Source: Cryobacterium shii (GTDB taxonomy: Bacteria; Actinomycetota; Actinomycetes; Actinomycetales; Microbacteriaceae). From it: a stretch of 63,292 nucleotides of DNA. The DNA lies in assembly GCF_004402595.1 (NCBI RefSeq), contig NZ_SOFY01000010.1, positions 7,630 to 70,921 of the forward strand, given 5' to 3'. The notes under the pieces were generated by a model that saw nothing but the letters and a program-made list of their open reading frames with translations, did not search any database and had not been told where the DNA came from. The position numbers and the translations under genes were made by a program. The first letter of the stretch is position 1. Each line of letters starts with the position of its first letter. Below, piece after piece: positions 56,649-63,292 of the stretch.

Positions 56649-58076
56649 TTGCTGTTGGTAGCGGCAACAATTCTCACCGCCTCTCTGACTCTCAACGGAG
56701 TCAGCGAGGCCTTTGGAGTGCACGAACTCCAGGGCATGGTGCAGGGTCAGCCGCTCCCCACGACCGCCCTCGACCCGGCCGCCGCGGCCGGTACCGCCCC
56801 GCTCTGGGGCGAGTTGTCCGGCCGGCGGGGGTCCTCGATCCGGGTGCGGGTCTCCGGCGAGCCGGGAGTCTCCGCCCAGCCGGTGGCAGCGGTCCCCGCC
56901 GACGCCGACGCGAACGTCAACTCGGTGCGCCGGATGACCGGCACCAGCCTGCTGGCCGGACTGTCCAGCCTGTCCCCGGCCGACATCTCCGCGTTCGTGC
57001 AGGCGTCTCCGGGCCAGGTCGATTCGCTGCTGGCTGTGCCGCCCGCGGCAACCGAGGTGGCCGGACTGTGGGACGGCCTCGGTTCGTCGGAGCGGTCCTC
57101 GCTGCTGGCCGCGGCCCCGAGGCTCGTCGGCAACCTCGACGGCATCCCGTTCCGGGAACGCGGCCGAGCCAACGCCCGTTACCTCAGCCAGAGCCTGGCC
57201 GAGGTCGCGCAGAGCCTGGCCACGGCGACGGATGACGCCCAGCGGCAGGTCTTCGCCCGCGAGCTCGGCGTCCTGACCCAGGTGAAGGCCGCGCTGCGCA
57301 CCCCCGACGGAAGCCCCCGGCGTTCCCTGATCCTGCTGGATCCCGCCGACGGAGGACGGGCGGCGATCGCCCTCGGCAACCCGGACACCGCCGACTACGT
57401 CAGCTACCTCGTTCCGGGCATGAACTACGCGGTGGAGGCTCAAATCGTGAACTGGACGAACACCGCAGCGGCCGTGTACGCGGAACAGGTCGAGGTTTTG
57501 AGGGAACGGGCCGGAGCCGGCCGGGGCGCGTCCGGCAGGAGCGTCGCCACCGTGGCCTGGATCGGGTACGAGGCGCCGGACCTGTTCAACGTGGGCGGAC
57601 TGGACCGCGCGGAGGCCGGGGCGGACTTCCTCGAGGAGTCGTCGCTGGGCATCCGTGCCGACCGGGGCGAACACCAGCCCTTCATCTCGGTGTTCGCGCA
57701 CTCCTACGGGTCGACCGTGGCGCTCACGGCCCTGGCCCGAGGGTCCTTCTCGGTCGACGCCCTGGTGCTGGTCGGGTCGCCCGGGAGCCAGATCCAGTCC
57801 GTCGACCAGCTCAGTGTGGCCCGTGGAAACGTCTACGTGGGGAAGGCAGACTGGGATCCCACCGTCAGCAGTGCGTTCTTCGGCAGTGACCCGGGGGCCG
57901 CGTCCTACGGCGCCCACCGGCTCGGCGTCGCCGGCGCCCGCGACCGGTTCACCGGGCTCTGGCTCAACGGGTCTCTCGGCCACAACGCCTATTTCGACGT
58001 GGGCAGCGAGTCGCTGCACAACATGGCCCTGATCGGAACCGGTAACGCGGCACTGGTCACCGACGGCTCCGAATAG
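56649..58076 (+). CDS. DUF1023-type alpha/beta hydrolase, probably exported
   Basis: The 475-aa protein starts in a hydrophobic segment (LLLVAATILTASLTLNGV) and ends with a DUF1023/Abhydrolase_8 domain. That domain shows TVAWIGYEAPDLFNVGG, nucleophile FISVFAHSYGSTVAL, LVLVGSPGSQIQSV and a late His in GHNAYFDVGSESLHNMALIG. The only in-frame start is TTG 56649, after gagggga. A better signal-peptide n-region (FVRGRTQ) lies just upstream in another frame, so a 1-nt indel near 56645-56650 is possible. Substrate unknown. Confidence 0.8.
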   Translation: MLLVAATILTASLTLNGVSEAFGVHELQGMVQGQPLPTTALDPAAAAGTAPLWGELSGRRGSSIRVRVSGEPGVSAQPVAAVPADADANVNSVRRMTGTSLLAGLSSLSPADISAFVQASPGQVDSLLAVPPAATEVAGLWDGLGSSERSSLLAAAPRLVGNLDGIPFRERGRANARYLSQSLAEVAQSLATATDDAQRQVFARELGVLTQVKAALRTPDGSPRRSLILLDPADGGRAAIALGNPDTADYVSYLVPGMNYAVEAQIVNWTNTAAAVYAEQVEVLRERAGAGRGASGRSVATVAWIGYEAPDLFNVGGLDRAEAGADFLEESSLGIRADRGEHQPFISVFAHSYGSTVALTALARGSFSVDALVLVGSPGSQIQSVDQLSVARGNVYVGKADWDPTVSSAFFGSDPGAASYGAHRLGVAGARDRFTGLWLNGSLGHNAYFDVGSESLHNMALIGTGNAALVTDGSE

Positions 58077-58079
58077 AAT
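58074..58079 (+). promoter_or_regulatory. -10 box of the gatCAB operon
   Basis: TAGAAT overlaps the stop of the preceding gene and lies 34 nt before gatC; the leader carries cggag 7 nt before ATG. Confidence 0.5.
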
Positions 58080-58113
58080 TGGGGTATCCACCCCGACGAC
58101 CGTACGGAGCTAC

Positions 58114-58410
58114 ATGTCTGAAATCACGGCCGAGCAGGTTGCCCATTTGGCAAACCTTGCCCGGATCGACCTGAGCGCGGAGGAGATCGACCGCCTCACC
58201 ACCGAACTCGGTCAGATCGTCGACTCCGTGGCGAAAGTGGCCGAAGTGGCCACCCCGGACGTTCCGGCGACCAGCCATCCGATGCCGCTGACCAACGTCT
58301 TCCGCGCTGACGTGGTTGTCCCGTCCCTGACGGTCGAGCAGGCGCTGTCCGGCGCCCCTGACCGCGACGGCGACAAGTTCCGCGTGCCCGCGATCCTGGA
58401 CGAGGAGTAA
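58114..58410 (+). CDS. gatC: Aspartyl/glutamyl-tRNA amidotransferase subunit C
   Basis: The 98-aa subunit stabilises the GatA-GatB complex. It contains [22 protein letters not shown] and the C-terminal belt VPAILDEE. It starts the gatC-gatA-gatB operon; 2 nt separate it from gatA. Confidence 0.96.
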   Translation: MSEITAEQVAHLANLARIDLSAEEIDRLTTELGQIVDSVAKVAEVATPDVPATSHPMPLTNVFRADVVVPSLTVEQALSGAPDRDGDKFRVPAILDEE

Positions 58411-58412
58411 CC

Positions 58413-59960
58413 ATGACCAACGTGACCAAACTGACCGCCGCCGAACTCTCCGAACTGCTCACTGACCGCTCGGTCAGTTCCGTCGAGGTGACGCGCGCCC
58501 ACCTCGACCACATCGCGGCCATCGACACCGATGTGCACGCCTTCCTGCACGTGGCGAGGGACGCGGCTTTGGCCACCGCCGCCCGGATCGACGCCCGGCG
58601 TGCCGCCGGGGACGAGCTCGGCCCCCTCGCCGGCATCCCGATCGCCATCAAGGACGTGCTCGCCACCCTCGACATGCCCTCGACGGCCGGCTCGAAGATC
58701 CTCGAGGGCTGGATCCCGCCCTACGACGCCACGGTGGTCAAGCGGGTCCGCGACGCCGGGCTGATTCCCCTCGGCAAGACGAACATGGACGAGTTCGCGA
58801 TGGGCTCCTCCACGGAGTTCTCTGCATACGGCCCGACCCACAACCCGTGGGACTTCGACCGGATCCCCGGCGGCTCCGGCGGCGGCTCCGCGGCCGCGGT
58901 CAGCTCGTTCCAGGCGCCCCTCGCGCTCGGCAGCGACACCGGAGGCTCGATTCGCCAGCCCGCGGCCGTGACCGGCTCGGTCGGCGTCAAGCCCACCTAC
59001 GGCGGCGTGTCCCGATACGGCTCGATCGCCCTGGCCTCCTCCCTTGACCAGGTCGGACCGGTCACCCGCACGGTGCTCGACGCGGCACTCCTGCACGACG
59101 TGATCGGCGGCCACGACCCGCTCGACTCCACCTCGCTCACCGACTCCTGGCCGTCCATGGCCGCCGCCGCGCGCGCCGGCCTCGCCGACGGAGCCCTCAA
59201 GGGAGTCCGGGTCGGCGTGATCAAGGAGCTCAACGGCGACGGTTTCCAGGCCGGGGTATCGCAGCGCTTCACCGAGACCCTCGCGCTGCTCTCCGCCGCC
59301 GGCGCCGAGATCGTCGAGGTCAGCGCCCCCAACTTCGAGTACGCGATCGCGGCCTACTACCTGATCCTGCCGGCCGAGGCGTCCAGCAACCTGGCGCGTT
59401 TCGACTCGGTGCGGTTCGGTATCCGGGTCAACCCCGACGAGGGCCCGCTCACCAGCGAGCGCGTGATGGCGGCCACCCGTGATGCCGGCTTCGGCCCCGA
59501 GGTCAAGCGCCGCATCATCCTCGGCACCTACGCCCTCAGCGCGGGCTACTACGACGCGTACTACGGCAGCGCCCAGAAGGTGCGCACCCTGATCCAGCGG
59601 GACTTCGAGGCGGCCTTCACGAAGGTCGACGTGCTCGTCTCGCCGAGTGCGCCCACCACGGCGTTCAAATTCGGGGAAAAGATGAGCGACCCGATGGCCA
59701 TGTACCTCAACGACGTCACCACCATACCGGCCAACCTGGCCGGTGTGCCCGGGATGAGCCTCCCGATGGGTCTCGCCCCCGAGGACGGACTGCCCGTCGG
59801 ACTTCAGATCATGGCGCCCGCGAAGCAGGATGCCCGCCTGTACCAGGTCGGCGCCGCCATCGAGGCGATGCTCGAGGCATCCTGGGGCCACACCCTGCTC
59901 AGCCAGGCGCCGGAGCTGGCGCCCAACGACATGTTCACAAGCACCGAGGGAGCCGTCTGA
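58413..59960 (+). CDS. gatA: Glutamyl/aspartyl-tRNA amidotransferase subunit A
   Basis: The 515-aa amidase liberates ammonia from glutamine for tRNA-dependent amidation. The amidase triad is visible: Lys in [12 protein letters not shown], cis-Ser in [12 protein letters not shown] and nucleophile Ser in [38 protein letters not shown] follows, and [14 protein letters not shown] lies in the C-terminal half. Confidence 0.97.
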   Translation: MTNVTKLTAAELSELLTDRSVSSVEVTRAHLDHIAAIDTDVHAFLHVARDAALATAARIDARRAAGDELGPLAGIPIAIKDVLATLDMPSTAGSKILEGWIPPYDATVVKRVRDAGLIPLGKTNMDEFAMGSSTEFSAYGPTHNPWDFDRIPGGSGGGSAAAVSSFQAPLALGSDTGGSIRQPAAVTGSVGVKPTYGGVSRYGSIALASSLDQVGPVTRTVLDAALLHDVIGGHDPLDSTSLTDSWPSMAAAARAGLADGALKGVRVGVIKELNGDGFQAGVSQRFTETLALLSAAGAEIVEVSAPNFEYAIAAYYLILPAEASSNLARFDSVRFGIRVNPDEGPLTSERVMAATRDAGFGPEVKRRIILGTYALSAGYYDAYYGSAQKVRTLIQRDFEAAFTKVDVLVSPSAPTTAFKFGEKMSDPMAMYLNDVTTIPANLAGVPGMSLPMGLAPEDGLPVGLQIMAPAKQDARLYQVGAAIEAMLEASWGHTLLSQAPELAPNDMFTSTEGAV

Positions 59961-61477
59961 TGAAGAAGGCCGAACTGATGGATTACGACAAAGCCCTCGA
60001 ACTGTTCGAGCCGGTGCTCGGCTTCGAGGTGCACGTCGAGCTCAACACCAAGACCAAGATGTTCTGCGGCTGCGCCAACGAATTCGGCCAGGGCGCCAAC
60101 ACCAACACCTGCCCGACCTGCCTCGGCCTGCCGGGCGGCCTGCCGCAGGTGAACGCCCAGGCGATCGAATCGAGCATCCGTCTGGGCCTCGCCCTGGGCT
60201 GTGAAATCGCCGAGTACTCGAGGTTCGCCCGCAAGAACTACTTCTACCCGGACACCGCGAAGAACTTCCAGACCTCGCAGTACGACGAACCGATCGCGTT
60301 CAACGGGCAGCTCACCATCGAACTCGAGAGCGGTCGACTGGTCACGGTCGACATCGAACGTGCGCACATGGAAGACGACGCCGGCAAGCTCACGCACGTC
60401 GGCGGGGCCACCGGCCGCATCCAGGGCGCGGATTACTCGCTCGTGGACTACAACCGCGGCGGCGTGCCCCTGGTCGAGATCGTCACGCAGATGATCGAGG
60501 GCGGCGAGGCCGACTCGCCCGAGATCGGCCGCACCTATGTGGCCGCCATCCGGGAAATCGTCAAGGCCCTCGGCGTGTCCAACGCGCGGATGGAAGAGGG
60601 CAACGTGCGCTGTGACGCGAACGTGTCCCTGCGCCCCCGCGGCTCGAACATCCTCGGCACGCGCACCGAGACGAAGAACGTCAACTCGCTGCGTTCGGTC
60701 GAGAAGGCCGTCCGCTACGAGATCCAGCGCCAGGCCGCCCTGCTGCAGGCCGGCGGAACCATCACCCAGGAAACCCGTCACTGGCACGAAGACACCGGCA
60801 TCACCTCGGCCGGCCGCCCCAAGTCCGACGCCGACGACTACCGGTACTTCCCGGAGCCCGACCTCGTTCCCGTTGCCCCGTCCCGGGAATGGGTGGAGGA
60901 GCTGCGCGCGACCCTGCCCGAGCCTCCGGCGGCCCGGCGCAAGCGGCTCCAGGCAGACTGGGGCTTCGCCGACCTCGAATTCCAGGACGTCGTCAACTCC
61001 GACCTGATGGATGCCGTCGAAGCGACCATCGCGGCCGGCGCCTCCGCCCAGGCCGCCCGCAAGTGGTGGACCGGTGAGGTGGCCCGGCTCGCGAACGTCG
61101 CCGGCGTCTCCGCCGACTCCCTCGTGCAGCCCGACCAGGTCGCCGCGCTGATCGAACTGGTCGTGGCCGGCACGCTCACCGACCGTCTGGCCCGCCAGGT
61201 GCTCGAGGGAGTCATCAACGGTGAGGGAACTCCCCTCGAAGTCGTCGAGTTCCGCGGTCTCGCCGTGGTCTCCGACGACGGAGCGCTCATCGTCGCGATC
61301 GACGAGGCCCTGGCCGCCCAGCCGGACGTCCTCGCGAAGATCCGCGACGGCAAGGTGCAGGCCGCCGGCGCCGTGATCGGTGCGGTGATGAAGGCCATGC
61401 GCGGGCAAGCGGATGCCGCACGCGTGCGCGAACTCGTGCTCGAGCGGGCCGGATCGGCCGACGGATCGGCCGAGTAG
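59960..61477 (+). CDS. gatB: Aspartyl/glutamyl-tRNA amidotransferase subunit B
   Basis: The 505-aa subunit phosphorylates the misacylated Glu/Asp-tRNA and accepts ammonia. It shows [21 protein letters not shown] with metal-binding Cys, [37 protein letters not shown] and [15 protein letters not shown]. The YqeY-like tail domain ends at [11 protein letters not shown]. The start overlaps gatA (TGATG). Confidence 0.97.
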   Translation: MKKAELMDYDKALELFEPVLGFEVHVELNTKTKMFCGCANEFGQGANTNTCPTCLGLPGGLPQVNAQAIESSIRLGLALGCEIAEYSRFARKNYFYPDTAKNFQTSQYDEPIAFNGQLTIELESGRLVTVDIERAHMEDDAGKLTHVGGATGRIQGADYSLVDYNRGGVPLVEIVTQMIEGGEADSPEIGRTYVAAIREIVKALGVSNARMEEGNVRCDANVSLRPRGSNILGTRTETKNVNSLRSVEKAVRYEIQRQAALLQAGGTITQETRHWHEDTGITSAGRPKSDADDYRYFPEPDLVPVAPSREWVEELRATLPEPPAARRKRLQADWGFADLEFQDVVNSDLMDAVEATIAAGASAQAARKWWTGEVARLANVAGVSADSLVQPDQVAALIELVVAGTLTDRLARQVLEGVINGEGTPLEVVEFRGLAVVSDDGALIVAIDEALAAQPDVLAKIRDGKVQAAGAVIGAVMKAMRGQADAARVRELVLERAGSADGSAE

Positions 61478-61776
61478 TGGCTCTGCGGAAGAAAGCGGAC
61501 AGGGCCGGGAAGGCCCCGGCAGTCTTCGGCGTCGGGATGCAGGTCGTCGTGCGTCTGGATCGGAACCGGTACCCGGACGCTGCCGCGGAGGACCCGATCG
61601 GTGTGATCGTGGCGGCCGGCGAAGTCGAGGGGACCGCACTGTACGCCCCGGTGGCGGGTCGCGAGGCCGTGTGGGTCGTTCAGTTCGACGAACCATTCTT
61701 CGGCCTCGACGGCTCCGGACCGCACGCGTCCGCTCGAGTCGCGCAGGGCTCGCTCGAGCCCGCGCCCGAGGCATGA
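61477..61776 (+). CDS. Small conserved hypothetical protein downstream of gatB
   Basis: The 99-aa protein has a basic N-terminus (RKKADRAGK) and a beta-rich body: FGVGMQVVVRLDRNRYPD, PIGVIVAAGEVEG, VWVVQFDEPFFGLDG. No membrane or catalytic motif is seen. The GTG overlaps the gatB stop (TAGTG), so it is translated with the amidotransferase operon. The fold looks like a small beta-barrel; function unknown. Confidence 0.7.
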   Translation: MALRKKADRAGKAPAVFGVGMQVVVRLDRNRYPDAAAEDPIGVIVAAGEVEGTALYAPVAGREAVWVVQFDEPFFGLDGSGPHASARVAQGSLEPAPEA

Positions 61777-61786
61777 GCGTGGAGGC

Positions 61787-62893
61787 ATGAGAGTGACAGA
61801 ACAGCAGCGCCCGGCCAGCCCCGCCGAGATCCGACGCTGGCGGCAGTACCTGGCCGACGAGCGCGCGGAAGCGACGGTCTACCGTGACCTGGCCGGACGC
61901 CGCGACGGTGAGGAGAAGGAGATCCTGCTGGCCCTGGCCGAGGCCGAGGGCCGTCACGAGGCGCACTGGCGGCGCCTCCTCGGCGACCAGGTCGGGCAGC
62001 CGAGGCGTGGCGCTGTGCGCACCCGTTTTCTGGGCTTCCTGGCCCGACGCTTCGGGTCCGTGTTCGTGCTCGCCCTGGCCCAGCGCGCCGAGGCGCGCTC
62101 GCCCTACGACGCGGACGCGGACGCCACGGACACCATGGCCGCCGACGAGCGCATCCACGAGGAGGTCGTGCGCGGGCTCGCCGCGCGCGGGCGCCAGCGT
62201 CTGGCCGGCACTTTCCGTGCCGCCGTGTTCGGCATCAATGACGGTCTCGTCAGCAACCTGGCCCTGGTGCTCGGAATCGGCGCCACCGGCGTGCCGACCA
62301 CCACGATCCTGTTCACGGGCATCGCCGGGCTCCTCGCCGGCGCGCTCTCGATGGGTGCGGGGGAGTACGTGTCGGTGCGTTCGCAGCGGGAACTCCTCGA
62401 AGCCTCCACTCCGAATCCGGCCTCCCGGAGCGTCTTGTCGCACCTCGACCTGGCCGCGAACGAGTTGACCCTCGTCTATCGGGCGCAGGGGATGTCCCCG
62501 GAGAAGGCCGAGTTCCACGCCCGGGAGGCGTTGCGCACCGTGGCGATCGCCACAGGTCCGGTCGACGTCAAGCAGACCGGCGGACTGTCTCCGGCCGTCG
62601 ACGAGCACGAGGCGATCGGCACCGGACTCGGCGCCGCGACCTCGAGCTTCTGCTTCTTCGCCTCCGGCGCCATCCTGCCCGTTCTGCCCTACCTCTTCGG
62701 GCTCGAAGGCATGGCAGCGATCATCGTCGCCGCCGTGCTCGTGGGTCTGGCCCTGCTGGCAACCGGGGCGATCGTCGGGCTCCTGTCGGGCGGACCGCCC
62801 CTGCGCCGCGCGTTCCGGCAACTGGTGATCGGGTTCGGAGCCGCCGGCGTCACCTACCTGCTCGGCCTGCTGTTCGGCACCTCGGTCGGCTGA
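61787..62893 (+). CDS. Ferritin-like/VIT1-CCC1 family membrane iron or manganese transporter
   Basis: The 368-aa protein joins an N-terminal four-helix ferritin-like segment (YLADERAEATVYRDLA ... LAEAEGRHEAHWRRLL, with E-x6-Y and E-x-x-H ligands) to a C-terminal VIT1/CCC1 domain. That domain shows FRAAVFGINDGLVSNLALVLG, SMGAGEYVSVRSQRELLE and three later membrane helices. Homologues such as MbfA export iron or move it to a store. It lies 10 nt after the small gene behind gatB, but a shared promoter is uncertain. Confidence 0.9.
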   Translation: MRVTEQQRPASPAEIRRWRQYLADERAEATVYRDLAGRRDGEEKEILLALAEAEGRHEAHWRRLLGDQVGQPRRGAVRTRFLGFLARRFGSVFVLALAQRAEARSPYDADADATDTMAADERIHEEVVRGLAARGRQRLAGTFRAAVFGINDGLVSNLALVLGIGATGVPTTTILFTGIAGLLAGALSMGAGEYVSVRSQRELLEASTPNPASRSVLSHLDLAANELTLVYRAQGMSPEKAEFHAREALRTVAIATGPVDVKQTGGLSPAVDEHEAIGTGLGAATSSFCFFASGAILPVLPYLFGLEGMAAIIVAAVLVGLALLATGAIVGLLSGGPPLRRAFRQLVIGFGAAGVTYLLGLLFGTSVG

Positions 62894-62934
62894 TACCCCC
62901 AGACGGCCCGCGACTGAGCCGGCTGCCCGGCGCT

Positions 62935-63292
62935 TCAGAACGGCGGCGGCTCGTCGGAATCGTCCGGCGGCACCGGTCTCGGCCTCGGTGGCGGTTGGGG
63001 CTGGATGATGGTGGCCGGTTCGCTGATGAAGTGCCGCCCGGTCGGTGAGGTCCAGTTGAGAGTGCCGTCGGGCAGCATTTCGTAGCTCCACCGGGTCTCC
63101 GACTTCAGCCCGTGCTCGCCCGGACACAGGTGCGCGAGATTGTCGTGCGCGGTGAGCCCGTCGAACTGCCAGTCCAGCGCATGATCGATGTCCGAGTGCG
63201 CCGCGCCGCGGTTGCAGCCCGGGAACCGGCACGTCTCGTCCCGCACCTCCAGGTAGCGCCTGAGGTCTTTGGGCACCTTGTAACGGTCGCGG
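62935..63292 (-). CDS. HNH endonuclease (DUF222-type), C-terminal part, off the right edge
   Basis: The visible 118 C-terminal residues hold a McrA-like HNH motif: RDETCRFPGCNRGAAHSDIDHALDW, then GLTAHDNLAHLCPGEHGLKS. This is the typical end of the multicopy DUF222-HNH proteins of Microbacteriaceae and mycobacteria. A Pro/Arg-rich tail ends DSDEPPPF. The N-terminal DUF222 domain would lie beyond base 63292, so that part is inferred. Confidence 0.9.
   Translation of the reverse strand, partial: RDRYKVPKDLRRYLEVRDETCRFPGCNRGAAHSDIDHALDWQFDGLTAHDNLAHLCPGEHGLKSETRWSYEMLPDGTLNWTSPTGRHFISEPATIIQPQPPPRPRPVPPDDSDEPPPF

Noticed and set aside
59804..63232. Minus-strand frame of over 1100 codons antisense to gatA, gatB and the VIT gene
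   Set aside because: High-GC antisense openness; no domain recognised and all overlapped genes are certain.

Overview
The window is high-GC bacterial DNA with an actinobacterial gene order. The central backbone ftsY-ffh-rpsP-khpA-rimM-trmD-rplS-lepB-rnhB-DUF2469-yraN-comM-dprA-xerC-M23-rpsB-tsf-pyrH-frr-cdsA is the arrangement known from Mycobacterium and relatives. F420-type oxidoreductases, DivIVA-family polarity proteins, the GlgE glucan pathway, GatCAB and a DUF222/HNH-type endonuclease point to Actinobacteria, most likely Microbacteriaceae (Cryobacterium/Leifsonia-like). That family assignment is inference.

Region 1 (1-4.9 kb) is decayed or rearranged. An IS110-family element runs off the left edge and cuts what looks like a ferredoxin sulfite/nitrite reductase gene after about 31 codons. 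Next to it is a CbiX-type sirohydrochlorin chelatase split into two overlapping frames exactly at a 36-bp palindrome. ctaB (heme O synthase) follows, then a flavin oxidase pseudogene with an in-frame TAG and a frameshift.

Region 2 (4.9-35 kb) is the translation, secretion and competence backbone: the SRP pair ftsY/ffh, ribosomal proteins S16, L19, S2, EF-Ts, tRNA and rRNA maturation (trmD, rimM), lepB, rnhB, the yraN-comM-dprA competence set, xerC, pyrH, frr and cdsA. Accessory genes interrupt it: an LLM flavin oxidoreductase and a YbdK-type ligase, a formate/nitrite channel between rimM and trmD, a long GAPDH, a Ddn-like protein, a membrane hydrolase, an M19 dipeptidase, an SGNH hydrolase, a zinc alcohol dehydrogenase and a CpdA-like phosphodiesterase. 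It ends with a DivIVA-repeat protein and a lytic transglycosylase-like protein.

Region 3 (35-52 kb) holds an alpha/beta hydrolase, an AI-2E transporter paired with a long DivIVA/hendecad coiled-coil protein, a membrane protein with an internal lipobox coupled to a thioredoxin-TPR protein, and the glucan cluster glgB-glgE / glgP / ybaK-glgX. glgE and glgP diverge from back-to-back, apparently leaderless promoters.

Region 4 (52-63 kb) carries a cysteine desulfurase with mnmA (tRNA 2-thiolation), ligA, a DUF1023-type hydrolase, gatC-gatA-gatB (tRNA transamidation), a ferritin-like/VIT membrane protein and a partial HNH endonuclease at the right edge.

Recurrent signals outside genes are: (i) many -10 hexamers TAnnnT placed 6-9 nt before the start codon, implying leaderless mRNAs and fixing several starts; (ii) two families of dispersed intergenic palindromes (three and two copies) plus a third single large palindrome; (iii) a structured region upstream of the IS110 transposase that may encode a bridge RNA. 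I saw no tRNA or rRNA genes, CRISPR array, prophage or dedicated transcription regulator.
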